This document shows, in pieces, positions 32,517 through 40,680 of a stretch of DNA of 64,000 bases. The first letter of the stretch is position 1. Each line of letters starts with the position of its first letter. The notes beneath the pieces were generated by a model. It saw only the letters and a list, made by a program, of their open reading frames with translations. It made no database searches and had not been told where the DNA came from. Made by a program: the position numbers and the translations under genes. Source of the stretch: UBA8079 sp049601915. GTDB taxonomy: Bacteria > Pseudomonadota > Alphaproteobacteria > UBA6615. The DNA lies in contig JBMYRB010000008.1 in the NCBI GenBank assembly GCA_049601915.1, forward strand, positions 1 to 64,000, given 5' to 3'.

Positions 32517-33473
32517 ATGAACATGAACTGGAAAAGCCTGTTTTCCGTGGTCTTTGCTGTCGCATTCATCGCGCTCGCTTACCCGGCCGGTGCGCAGGAG
32601 CGGGTTCGCGTCGTGACCACCACCGGCATGATCGCCGATGCCGCATCGCAGATCGGGGGCACCCTGATCGACGTGCAGGCGCTGATGGGCCCGGGCGTCG
32701 ATCCGCATGCCTACCGGCAGACGCGCACCGATATCGTGGCCATGGCGAAAGCCGACCTGGTGCTCTGGAACGGTCTCTATCTCGAGGCCCAGCTGGAGGA
32801 TTTCCTTCTCGGGCTGGCCGGCAGCAACAAGGTCGTCGCCGTGGCCGAAACCGTACCGGAGAACCAGTTGATCAGCTCCGAGGACTATGAGAACCGGTTT
32901 GACCCGCATCTGTGGATGGACCCGTCCTTGTGGTCGCATGTGATCACCAACATCCGCGATGCGCTGATTGAAGCGCACCCGCCGGGCGAGAAGATATTTT
33001 GCGCCAACGCGGACGCGTATCTCGAGCAAGTGCAGAAGCTGGCCGACTACACGACTTCGGCGCTTTCCACAGTTCCCGCCACAAGTCGCGTGGTCGTCTC
33101 CTCCCATGATGCGTTCAGTTACTTCGGCAAGGCCCACGGGTTCGACGTCGTCGGCATACAGGGCATCTCGACCGAGTCAGAAGCGGGTCTTCGGCGCATC
33201 GCCGAGCTCGTCGATTTGCTGGTCGACAGAAACATCCGGGCCGTCTTCGTCGAGACCTCGGTATCGGACCGCAATATCCGTGCGTTGATCGAAGGTGCCG
33301 CCTCCAGAGGTCATGAGGTCGTCATCGGTGGCGAGTTGTATTCCGACGCGATGGGCGAGCCCGGCACCTACGAGGGCACCTATGTCGGAATGATCGACCA
33401 CAATGCAACGACCATCACCAGCGCGCTGGGCGGCCGGGCACCGGACACCGGTATGCTAGGCCTCCTGAACTGA
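32517..33473 (+). CDS. Metal ABC transporter periplasmic binding protein (manganese/zinc, cluster A-I)
   Basis: A 318-residue secreted binding protein. Residues 1-26 are a signal peptide ending AYPAGA-QE. The metal site can be read by spacing: H64 (DPHAYRQT), H131 (FDPHLWMD), H197 (SSHDAF) and D277 (LYSDAM), a His3-Asp set as in TroA rather than the His2-Glu-Asp set of PsaA/MntC. It captures divalent metal in the periplasm for the ABC genes downstream. Manganese is favoured because an MntR-type regulator ends the operon; zinc cannot be excluded. ATG 32517 is chosen from the signal peptide. Confidence 0.92.
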   Translation: MNMNWKSLFSVVFAVAFIALAYPAGAQERVRVVTTTGMIADAASQIGGTLIDVQALMGPGVDPHAYRQTRTDIVAMAKADLVLWNGLYLEAQLEDFLLGLAGSNKVVAVAETVPENQLISSEDYENRFDPHLWMDPSLWSHVITNIRDALIEAHPPGEKIFCANADAYLEQVQKLADYTTSALSTVPATSRVVVSSHDAFSYFGKAHGFDVVGIQGISTESEAGLRRIAELVDLLVDRNIRAVFVETSVSDRNIRALIEGAASRGHEVVIGGELYSDAMGEPGTYEGTYVGMIDHNATTITSALGGRAPDTGMLGLLN

Positions 33474-33483
33474 AAGATCGAGC

Positions 33484-34311
33484 ATGTCACGCACGACACA
33501 ACCCGAAATCGCATCAGAACAGGGCCGGACCGTCGGTCCGGCTCAGACATCGCCCGACGCGGCTCTCAACCTGCAGGGACTCACGGTTTCCTATGGCGAG
33601 AAACCCGCGGTCTTCTCGGTCGATGCAACCTTCAACAAAGGGGGCATGTCGGCCATTGTCGGCCCGAACGGGGCGGGGAAATCCACCCTGCTGAAGGCCG
33701 CGCTGGGAGTTATTCCGCGTTTGTCCGGTGAGGTCCACGTATTCGGACAATCGCTCCGGAACGCTCGTGCCCACATCGCCTATGTGCCGCAGAGCGCGAG
33801 CGTCGACTGGGATTTCCCGACCACGGTAATGGATGTCGTCCAGATGGGGCTCTATCGCAAAGTCGGGCTTCTCGGGCGGCTCTCGGGGCAGGCACGAAGC
33901 CAGGCCAATGAATGCCTCGACCGCGTCGGCATGGCCGATTTCGCGCATCGCCAGATTGGCCAGCTCTCGGGGGGGCAGCAGCAGCGCGTGTTCCTCGCCC
34001 GCGCGCTGGCGCAGGACGCCAACCTCTTCCTCCTCGATGAGCCGTTCGCCGGTGTGGACGCCGCGACCGAGCGGGCGATCATCGGCGTCCTGAAATTACT
34101 GAAAGACGAAGGCAAAACGGTTATCGCCGTGCACCATGACCTCGCCACGGTACGCGACTATTTCGATCACGCGCTCTTGCTCAATGTGAGACGTATCGCC
34201 GAAGGGCCGGTCGAGACGACGTTCACACCCGAGAACCTGCAGGCAACCTATGGCGGGCGGCTCGCCGCCACCCATCTTAGTGAACTGGCGGTGGCGGACG
34301 GCGGGCAATGA
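33484..34311 (+). CDS. Metal ABC transporter ATP-binding protein
   Basis: A 275-residue ATPase of the cluster 9 metal importers. GPNGAGKST is the Walker A motif, YVPQSASVDWDFP the Q-loop of this subfamily, LSGGQQQRVFLARAL the signature, LFLLDEPFAGVD Walker B and AVHHDLATV the switch His. The N-terminal 35 residues are a polar extension. It begins ten bases after the binding-protein gene and its stop overlaps the first permease start by four bases. Confidence 0.95.
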   Translation: MSRTTQPEIASEQGRTVGPAQTSPDAALNLQGLTVSYGEKPAVFSVDATFNKGGMSAIVGPNGAGKSTLLKAALGVIPRLSGEVHVFGQSLRNARAHIAYVPQSASVDWDFPTTVMDVVQMGLYRKVGLLGRLSGQARSQANECLDRVGMADFAHRQIGQLSGGQQQRVFLARALAQDANLFLLDEPFAGVDAATERAIIGVLKLLKDEGKTVIAVHHDLATVRDYFDHALLLNVRRIAEGPVETTFTPENLQATYGGRLAATHLSELAVADGGQ

Positions 34312-35522
34312 ACCTGTTCGTCGATGCGCTTTTCCTGCAGGCCGGCTACAACGCTGCACTGGTCGCGATCGGTGCCGGGCTTCTCGGCTTCGCGGCGGGC
34401 GCATCGGGCACATTTCCCTTTCTTCGCAAACGCGCATTGATCTCCGATGCCGTCGCCCATGCAACGCTCCCGGGCGTAGGCTTGGCATTCGTCGTGATGG
34501 TCACCTTCGGCGGCGACGGGCGCAGCCTGTTGGGCCTTATCGCGGGATCGGCCGTCACCGCCTGGATCGGGCTGCTACTGATCGAATGGATCAGCCGGCG
34601 CACCCGGCTTGCCGAAGATGCTGCCATCGGTGCGGTTCTGGGCGTTTTTTTCGGTGTCGGCATCGTGCTGCTGACCGTCATCCAAGCCATGAGCGCGGGC
34701 CGGCAGGCGGGGCTTGAGAGCTTCCTTTTGGGCTCGACCGCCGGGATGCTTCTCCAGGACGCCGTCGTGATTGCCGTCGGCGGCTCGCTGGCCGTGCTGC
34801 TGACCTGGCTGATGCGCCGGCCGATGACCCTTGTGGCGTTCGACAGTGATTATGCCGCCGCACTCGGTTACGACGTGCGCCGCATCGACCTTCTGATGAT
34901 GGGCCTCGTCCTCTCCGTCACCGTTATCGGGCTCAAGCTGGTGGGCCTCATCCTGATCGTTGCGATGCTAATTATCCCCGCCGTCGCTGCACGGTTCTGG
35001 ACGGATCGCTCGACCAGCATGATCTGGATCGCCGGCGGCATCGGTGGCGCATCAGGATACATTGGCGCCGCTCTTTCGGCATCGGCTCCGGCCATGCCGA
35101 CCGGCCCGATCACCGTTCTCGTCGCGGCGAGCATTTTCGTCTTCTCGCTGCTGTTCGCCCCCGATCGCGGCGTACTCGCCGCGCTATTTCGGCACCGCGG
35201 CTTCCAGGCCCGGGTGCACAGGCGCCAGGGCTTGCTTTCGCTCGCCGCCCAGCATCCAATTCGCGAGACGTACACGCTCCGTCTTCTCGCCCGCGAGGGC
35301 CTGGTCCGCCCCGACGGCGTCCCGACAGACGCCGGTCGCGCACAGGCCGCCAAGATCGCCCGCGACGAACGCCGCTGGGACGTGGCGCGGGAGATTTATC
35401 AGGATGCGGGTCTGACAGGCCGATATGATGGGCTGACGCCGATCGAGGATGTCTTCACGTCCGACGAGATTGCGGAATTCGATCGCCGCCTCGGCCCTCC
35501 CGTGACTGTGAGCAGCGACTGA
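34308..35522 (+). CDS. Metal ABC transporter permease 1, with C-terminal winged-helix-like extension
   Basis: A 404-residue permease. Residues 1-290 have about nine hydrophobic helices with the family signatures ISDAVAHATLPGVGLAF and VGLILIVAMLIIPAVAARFW. Residues 295-404 form a soluble extension (TYTLRLLAREGLVRPDGVPT, DVAREIYQDAGLTG) that looks like a DtxR/MntR-type helix-turn-helix end. Such tails occur on some SitC/TroC-like permeases and could sense metal at the cytoplasmic face. It overlaps both neighbours, so the operon is translationally coupled. Confidence 0.92.
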   Translation: MNLFVDALFLQAGYNAALVAIGAGLLGFAAGASGTFPFLRKRALISDAVAHATLPGVGLAFVVMVTFGGDGRSLLGLIAGSAVTAWIGLLLIEWISRRTRLAEDAAIGAVLGVFFGVGIVLLTVIQAMSAGRQAGLESFLLGSTAGMLLQDAVVIAVGGSLAVLLTWLMRRPMTLVAFDSDYAAALGYDVRRIDLLMMGLVLSVTVIGLKLVGLILIVAMLIIPAVAARFWTDRSTSMIWIAGGIGGASGYIGAALSASAPAMPTGPITVLVAASIFVFSLLFAPDRGVLAALFRHRGFQARVHRRQGLLSLAAQHPIRETYTLRLLAREGLVRPDGVPTDAGRAQAAKIARDERRWDVAREIYQDAGLTGRYDGLTPIEDVFTSDEIAEFDRRLGPPVTVSSD

Positions 35523-36454
35523 TGGGCGCCGAATTCGTTCAGCTCTCGCTTGCGCCGATCCTGATCGGCATACTTGCGGCCATCGCCTGCACACTCCCGG
35601 GCAATTTCCTGATCCTGCGCCGGCAAGCGCTCATCGGCGACGCCATTAGCCATGTCGTGCTGCCGGGAGTCGTGGTCGCATTCGTGCTGACGGGCATCAT
35701 CTCCGCCATTCCCATGTTGCTCGGCGCAGCCGGCGCCGCGCTGGTGGCCGTCGTTCTGATCGAACTCGTGAAGCGGCTGGGCGGCATCGAGCCGGGTGCC
35801 GCCATGGGCGCGGTTTTCACATCCATGTTCGCCGCAGGCGTCCTGGTTCTCGAACAGTCCGACACGAGCAACATCCACATCGACGTCGAACACGCCCTCA
35901 TGGGTAACCTCGAATCCTTGGTCTGGTTGCGCGCCGACGGCTGGCACTCGCTTCTGGACCCGACAATGCTCGCAACGCTGCCTGACGAGCTTGTCCGCAT
36001 CGCGACGGTCTGCGCCGTCGTGGTCGTGCTGACCGTGATTTTCTGGCGCTGGCTCAAGATTTCGACCTTCGACGAAGACTTCGCGCAGGCGCTTGGAATA
36101 CCGGCCACCGCGCTCGGCCTTGGCCTTGTCATCGTCGCCGCGATTGCCGCCGTCGCCGCCTTCGACGCCGTGGGTTCGATCATCGTCATCGCCATGTTTA
36201 TCTGTCCGCCCGCGGCCGCGCGACTGATGACCAACCGGCTCGAGCACCAGATCGGCTGGTCCGTGGCTTTCGCAACACTTTCGGCTGTGCTGGGCTACAT
36301 TCTTGCTGGCTATGGCCCGCTCTGGTTCGGTGCCCGGGGCGCGGTCAGTGCCGCGGGCATGATCGCGGTCGTTTCCGGCATCATCCTCGCGGTGGCCTGC
36401 CTCTACGGTCCACACCGCGCTCGCGTTGGCGTTGCGCGAAAAGAGGTGGCATGA
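35522..36454 (+). CDS. Metal ABC transporter permease 2
   Basis: A 310-residue inner-membrane permease without the soluble tail of permease 1: LIGDAISHVVLPGVVVAFVL near the start, helices to residue 300, and AAAVAAFDAVGS-like segment AAIAAVAAFDAVGSIIVIAM in the position of the conserved VGxxLVxAM motif. Two different permeases, as in SitCD/YfeCD/TroCD systems, form the channel. Its TGA stop is entered by the ATG of the 49-codon gene (ATGA). Confidence 0.93.
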   Translation: MGAEFVQLSLAPILIGILAAIACTLPGNFLILRRQALIGDAISHVVLPGVVVAFVLTGIISAIPMLLGAAGAALVAVVLIELVKRLGGIEPGAAMGAVFTSMFAAGVLVLEQSDTSNIHIDVEHALMGNLESLVWLRADGWHSLLDPTMLATLPDELVRIATVCAVVVVLTVIFWRWLKISTFDEDFAQALGIPATALGLGLVIVAAIAAVAAFDAVGSIIVIAMFICPPAAARLMTNRLEHQIGWSVAFATLSAVLGYILAGYGPLWFGARGAVSAAGMIAVVSGIILAVACLYGPHRARVGVARKEVA

Positions 36455-36600
36455 TGCTAAGAGCAGGCGCCGGCATCCGGTCTGAAACACCCGCCGACTT
36501 CCGGGGAATCGCGGCGGATGCGATTGTACCTGTCATGATCGAGATGAACCGGTACATCACCATGCGCGGCTACGATTGCGCAACCCGGGTGCAGGCGTGA
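36451..36600 (+). CDS. Small unannotated protein (49 aa) between permease and MntR
   Basis: Not recognised. It starts at ATG 36451 inside the stop of permease 2 (ATGA overlap) and ends with TGA 36598-36600, whose A is the first base of the mntR ATG, so it is coupled on both sides. The product begins MMLRAGAGIRSETPADFRGI, contains EMNRYITMRGYDCATRV and has one cysteine and no membrane helix. Exact stop/start coupling on both ends is good evidence that it is translated. A coupling leader for mntR is the alternative. Confidence 0.6.
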   Translation: MMLRAGAGIRSETPADFRGIAADAIVPVMIEMNRYITMRGYDCATRVQA

Positions 36601-37070
36601 TGGCCGACCGCATTAAACCCGCCGCCGACACGCCAGACGAACCCGACGAGATGATGGATGCGGACCGCCAGGCCGCCCAGTTCGAGCGGGTTCGCAACGC
36701 CCAGCAGACCGAGAAGGCCGAGGATTATGTCGAGATGATCGACGACCTGATCAACGCCTATGGCGAGGCACGGGTCACCGATCTGGCCCAGCGCTTCGGC
36801 GTATCCCACGCCACAGTCAACAAGATCGTCAAACGGCTGCAACGCGACGGGCTGGTCACGTCCCGCCCCTATCGGTCGATCTTCCTGACAGAGCAAGGCA
36901 GCGCGCTGGCCGACGCATCACGCAAGCGTCATCAGATCGTACTTAATTTTCTGCGCGCCATCGGCGTCAGCGCCCGCAACGCCGAGCTTGACGCCGAGGG
37001 CATCGAGCATTACGTCAGCGCCGAAACCCTTGCGGCCTTCGCGAAGATCACGTCCGAGAAGGACGGCTGA
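36600..37070 (+). CDS. mntR: Manganese-responsive transcriptional regulator, DtxR/MntR family
   Basis: A 156-residue repressor. A 35-residue polar lead is followed by the winged helix (TDLAQRFGVSHATVNKIVKR) and the dimerisation/metal domain. Metal ligands by family pattern are acidic residues in EKAEDYVEMIDD, His in SRKRHQIVLNFL, and Glu/Glu/His in DAEGIEHYVS. No SH3-like third domain, as in MntR and unlike DtxR/IdeR. It would bind DNA with Mn bound and repress the transporter upstream. Being last in its own operon gives negative feedback. Confidence 0.93.
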   Translation: MADRIKPAADTPDEPDEMMDADRQAAQFERVRNAQQTEKAEDYVEMIDDLINAYGEARVTDLAQRFGVSHATVNKIVKRLQRDGLVTSRPYRSIFLTEQGSALADASRKRHQIVLNFLRAIGVSARNAELDAEGIEHYVSAETLAAFAKITSEKDG

Positions 37071-37076
37071 GCGGGC

Positions 37077-38063
37077 CTAGTCACCCAGCAGGAACGGCAG
37101 CGCCTTGGCCAGCGTATCGGTCGGGTTTTCCTCGACATAGAAATGCCCGCCGTCGACCAGATCGACCCGGGCGTCGGGCAGGTATTCCTCGAGCCCTTCG
37201 TAATTCTCGACCGGCATGGGCGGCTCGTCCGAGCCCTGCAGGATCAGCATCGGCGCGGTCCAGGCCGGAATCAGCCGGGTGCGCCGGTCGATCCAGTCCT
37301 TGCGGAAAGTCGAGGACTGGAAGTAACGCTCGACCGCCAGCCCGGTGCCGGGGCGCGAGAACTCCTGGATCGCACGGATCACGTCGGGCTTGGCGATCGG
37401 GTATTTGCACAAGCGGCCGAAGCCCCATTCGAAGACCTTGACCGGGTCCTGCAGGATGCCGCGGGTCTCGAGATCCGTGAACATCAGTTCCTGGGGCGCC
37501 AGGTCCGGGTGAAAATGGATCAGATGCTGGGAGCCGCGCACGAAGCGGATCACCCGGTCGGCCTGTTTGGCGGCGATGAAATCCGCCTGGACGGTGCCCC
37601 GGTCATGGCTGAACAGGTTGAACCGGTCGATCCCCAGCGTATCGAGCAGGGCGATGACCTGATCGGCCACGCCCTCGTGGCGGTAGTCGCCCCGACCCTT
37701 GTCCGACTGGCCGTAGCCCTTGAGATCGATAGCGATGCAGCGGAAATGCTTCGCAAGTTCCGGCAGGATCGGCCGCCACATGCACCAGGACTGCGGGATG
37801 CCGTGCATCAGCAACAGCACCGGTCCCTCACCGGCCTCGACAAAATGCCAGCGCACCGTCTCGCTTTCACCCGGGGCCTCGACGAAGCGATGGGTGACCG
37901 CCAGCCCGCCGATGTCCTCGTTCTCGCCGTCGCTATTCTCGGGTACCGCTGGCACGCCTTCTGCGGCGATTTCCTTCAGAGTCGCGACCATCTCGGGGTG
38001 GTTATGCCCCGTGCGCATCAGCGCGAGAGTGGCGTCACTTGGTTGGCGGTATTCAAGATTCAT
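37077..38063 (-). CDS. Alpha/beta hydrolase, epoxide hydrolase/haloacetate dehalogenase-like
   Basis: A 328-residue hydrolase. LFSHDRGTVQADFIA gives Asp as nucleophile (HDRG), LLLMHGIPQSWCMW is the oxyanion-hole HGxP motif, and LVDGGHFYVEENP supplies the catalytic His. This Asp-His arrangement belongs to soluble epoxide hydrolases and fluoroacetate dehalogenases. The first 60 residues are a lead-in without clear homology. The start is at NLEYRQPSDATL; nine further upstream codons are less likely. It runs convergently into mntR with six bases between stops. Confidence 0.86.
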   Translation of the reverse strand: MNLEYRQPSDATLALMRTGHNHPEMVATLKEIAAEGVPAVPENSDGENEDIGGLAVTHRFVEAPGESETVRWHFVEAGEGPVLLLMHGIPQSWCMWRPILPELAKHFRCIAIDLKGYGQSDKGRGDYRHEGVADQVIALLDTLGIDRFNLFSHDRGTVQADFIAAKQADRVIRFVRGSQHLIHFHPDLAPQELMFTDLETRGILQDPVKVFEWGFGRLCKYPIAKPDVIRAIQEFSRPGTGLAVERYFQSSTFRKDWIDRRTRLIPAWTAPMLILQGSDEPPMPVENYEGLEEYLPDARVDLVDGGHFYVEENPTDTLAKALPFLLGD

Positions 38064-38082
38064 GATGGCCTCCTTGCCTCCC

Positions 38083-38153
38083 GCCCTCACCCTGAGCCTG
38101 TCGAAGGGTGAGCGTGGGGACCCTCATGCTTCGACAGGCTCAGCATGAGGGGA
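38083..38153. repeat. Intergenic inverted repeat, family C (copy 1)
   Basis: CCTCACCCTGAGCCTGTCGA opens one arm and TCGACAGGCTCAGCATGAGG closes the other, forming a long imperfect palindrome. The second copy is at 58703-58770. Confidence 0.8.
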
Positions 38154-38163
38154 TTTGTGAGCG

Positions 38164-39144
38164 TCAGATAGTGAACACCGTCGAGCCGGTCGTCCGTCCC
38201 TCGGCGACATCGCTGTGGGCGGTCGCCACGTCTTCCAGCTTGTAGCGCTGGCCGATCTGGGTCGTCACATCGCCGGCCGCGAGCGCGGCAAACAGGGTCG
38301 CGGCGCTGTTCTCGAGCTCTTCGCGGGTCAGCTGATAGAAACGCATCGAGGCCTTGGTGAAAAACAGCGAGCCCTTGACGTTCAGCTCGACGGAATCGAT
38401 CGGCGGCAGCGGCCCCGAGGCGTTGCCGAAGTTCACCATGTAGCCGCGCGGGCGCAGGGAATCGATGGAGCGTTGATAGTGATCCTTGCCGACACTGTCA
38501 TAGACCACGTCGACGCCCGCACCCCCGGTCACCTCGCAGGCGACCTCCTGGAAGTTCTCGGTCTTGTAGTTGACGGCATGGGCCGCCCCGTTGGCCAGGA
38601 TCGTCTCCTTCTTGGAATCCGAGCCGACCGTGCCGATGACATTCACGCCTTTCGACGCCAGCCACTGGCACAGGAAAAGACCCACCCCGCCGGCCGCCGC
38701 ATGCACCAGCGCCGTTTCGCCGGCCTGGGCCGCGTATGTGCGGTGGATCAGATATTCGGCCGTCATGCCCTTGAGCATGCTCGCGGCCGCCACCTCGTCG
38801 GAGACCGCGTCCGGCAGCACCACGACCTGGGAGGCGTCGATCAGCCGGGCCTCGGCATAGGCCCCCGGCATCGTCGCGGCATAGGCGACGCGGTCGCCTT
38901 CCTTGATCCCCGCAACCCCGTCGCCGACCGCCTCGACCACCGCGGCGGCCTCGGTACCCAGCACGGAGGGCAGCTCGGGCAGCACGGGATAGATGCCCTT
39001 GCGCACCGCGATATCGAGGAAGTTTAAGCCGATCACCGTGTGGCGCAGGCGCAGCTCGCCCGGGCCCGGATCGCCGACCTCGATATCCTCCCATTTCAGA
39101 ACATCGACCTCGCCGAACGCATGAATGCGAATTGCCTTAACCAT
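38164..39144 (-). CDS. NADPH:quinone oxidoreductase (zeta-crystallin type MDR)
   Basis: A 326-residue medium-chain dehydrogenase without catalytic zinc ligands. RHTVIGLNFLDIAVRKGIYP and PSVLGTEAAAVVEAVGDGV are the N-terminal GroES-like domain; VHAAAGGVGLFLCQWLASKG is the NADPH Rossmann motif (AAxGGVG), followed by YDSVGKDHYQRSID. Enzymes of this type reduce quinones or enones by one or two electrons. The end, VATAHSDVAEGRTTGSTVFTI, is the usual C-terminus. Upstream repeats isolate it from the hydrolase. Confidence 0.92.
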   Translation of the reverse strand: MVKAIRIHAFGEVDVLKWEDIEVGDPGPGELRLRHTVIGLNFLDIAVRKGIYPVLPELPSVLGTEAAAVVEAVGDGVAGIKEGDRVAYAATMPGAYAEARLIDASQVVVLPDAVSDEVAAASMLKGMTAEYLIHRTYAAQAGETALVHAAAGGVGLFLCQWLASKGVNVIGTVGSDSKKETILANGAAHAVNYKTENFQEVACEVTGGAGVDVVYDSVGKDHYQRSIDSLRPRGYMVNFGNASGPLPPIDSVELNVKGSLFFTKASMRFYQLTREELENSAATLFAALAAGDVTTQIGQRYKLEDVATAHSDVAEGRTTGSTVFTI

Positions 39145-39295
39145 CTGATTTTTTCTCCATCGGAAATATTCTGGGACTATAGCGCTTGTTCACCGCCGGG
39201 CGCCTGACTAGGGTTGCCGCACTCACACCGCGAAACGCACCGCATCCCAAACAAGGTGCCCGCTCAAAATAGGATTACCAGGGGGAATATCCATC

Positions 39296-40171
39296 ATGTC
39301 TCGACCCGTGATCATCAGCTGCGCCGTCACCGGTGCGGCCGACTCCAAGGGCGCCAATCCGGCCGTGCCCGTCACGCCCGAAGAAATCGCCAACGAGGCC
39401 ATCGCCGCCAACAAGGCCGGTGCGGCCATCGCGCATATTCACGTCCGCAATGTCGAGACGGGCAAGGCGAGCATGGACACCAAGCTCTACAAGGAAGTGG
39501 TCGACCGCATCCGGGATTCGGGCTCACCCGTGATCATCAACCTGACGACCGGCCCCGGCGGCCGTTTCTCGCCGGACCGGGACGACCCGATGAAGGCCGC
39601 GGCCGGCTCGGTGATGAAGACCGCCGTCGAGCGCGTCGCCCACGTGGTCGAGAACAAGCCCGACATCTGCTCCCTGGACATCGCGACCATGAATTTCGGC
39701 GAACGCCCCATGGTCAACGCGCCGGAGATGCTCAACGAGATGGCGATGCTGATCCAGGAAGCCGGCGTGAAGCCCGAACTCGAGGTCTTCGACACCGGCC
39801 ATGTGCGCCTCGCCAACCACATGCTCGAGACGGGCGCGATCAAGGACGACAAGCCGCTGTATCAGCTTTGCCTGGGCATCCCCTGGGGCGCGCCGGCCAA
39901 CGCCGAGACGATGATGCTGATGCGCGACATGCTGCCGGCGAACGCCAACTGGGCGTCCTTCGGGATTTCGCGGTTCGAGTTCCCGATGGTGGCCTCGGCC
40001 GTCCTGCTCGGCGGCCACGCCCGGGTGGGCCTGGAGGACAATCTCTACATCGCGCGCGGCGAGCTCGCTTCGGGCAACGCCCAGCTGGTCGAACGGGCCG
40101 CCCAGATCATCGAGAGCACCGGCGACACGGTCGCCACACCCGATGAGGCGCGGGAGATCTTCGGGCTGTAG
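39296..40171 (+). CDS. 3-Keto-5-aminohexanoate cleavage enzyme family protein (BKACE, DUF849)
   Basis: A 291-residue zinc TIM-barrel enzyme. PVIISCAVTGAADSKGANPA is the signature start; AAIAHIHVRNVETGKAS gives two zinc histidines (HIH) and the C-terminal region has ISRFEFPMVASAVLLGGHAR then VGLEDNLYIARGELA. BKACEs cleave beta-keto acids with acetyl-CoA; substrates include keto-aminohexanoate (lysine fermentation), dehydrocarnitine and others. No kamA or other lysine genes lie here, so the substrate is open. GGGGGA precedes the ATG. Confidence 0.92.
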   Translation: MSRPVIISCAVTGAADSKGANPAVPVTPEEIANEAIAANKAGAAIAHIHVRNVETGKASMDTKLYKEVVDRIRDSGSPVIINLTTGPGGRFSPDRDDPMKAAAGSVMKTAVERVAHVVENKPDICSLDIATMNFGERPMVNAPEMLNEMAMLIQEAGVKPELEVFDTGHVRLANHMLETGAIKDDKPLYQLCLGIPWGAPANAETMMLMRDMLPANANWASFGISRFEFPMVASAVLLGGHARVGLEDNLYIARGELASGNAQLVERAAQIIESTGDTVATPDEAREIFGL

Positions 40172-40217
40172 GGCCTGCACTTCGCCAGGACAGCACACCA
40201 CCGACCCGGCCAAAATA

Positions 40218-40279
40218 ACCCTCTCCGCCCTTAAAGGGGGGAGAGGGTGGCGAGCACTTGCGAGCCGGGAGAGGTGGGT
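40218..40279. repeat. Intergenic inverted repeat, family D (left flank of DUF559 gene)
   Basis: ACCCTCTCCGCCCTTAAAGG with the complementary GGGGAGAGGGT arm, then GGCGAGC...GAGCCGGGAGAGGTGGG. The same family occurs at 40621-40664, 46537-46609 and 47705-47830. Confidence 0.8.
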
Positions 40280-40291
40280 TTGGCGCATCGA

Positions 40292-40633
40292 ATGCAAACA
40301 AAACGAGCGCGGCAACTGCGCAGGCACGCCACGGTCACGGAACAGCGTTTATGGCGCGCGCTTCGGGAGGCCGATCTGCCGGTCAAGGCCCGGCGACAGC
40401 ACCCCATCGGCCCGTATATCGCGGACATAGCGATCCCGGCCTGCAAACTCGTAATTGAACTGGACGGTGGACAGCATGCGCTGAATGTCGAGGCAGACGC
40501 GTCACGGACCCGGGAAATCGAACGGCAGGGATACCGGGTCATTCGCTTCTGGAACAACGACGTGTCGGACAATATCGACGGTGTCGTCGCGACAATCGTT
40601 GCGGCGATCGGGAAGACCCCCACCTCTCCCTGA
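40292..40633 (+). CDS. DUF559 endonuclease-domain protein
   Basis: About 113 residues (a GTG at 40247 would add 15 residues coded by repeat DNA). ARQLRRHATVTEQRLWRALR, ARRQHPIGPYIADIAIPACK and LVIELDGGQHALN match the DUF559 (Vsr-like, PD-(D/E)xK-related) domain; the catalytic acids are the D of IADIA and E/D of IELDGGQ. DUF559 proteins are often solitary and of unknown role. Here the gene is enclosed by two copies of one inverted-repeat family, and its last codons run into the right copy. Confidence 0.82.
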   Translation: MQTKRARQLRRHATVTEQRLWRALREADLPVKARRQHPIGPYIADIAIPACKLVIELDGGQHALNVEADASRTREIERQGYRVIRFWNNDVSDNIDGVVATIVAAIGKTPTSP

Positions 40634-40664
40634 CCCTCTCCGCCCCCATGGGGCAGAGAGGGAA
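40621..40664. repeat. Intergenic inverted repeat, family D (right flank of DUF559 gene)
   Basis: CACCTCTCCCTGACCCTCTC followed by a CGCCCCCATGGGGC core and AGAGAGGG. It overlaps the 3' end of the DUF559 gene. Confidence 0.8.
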
Positions 40665-40680
40665 TAGCGACGTCCCGCCT

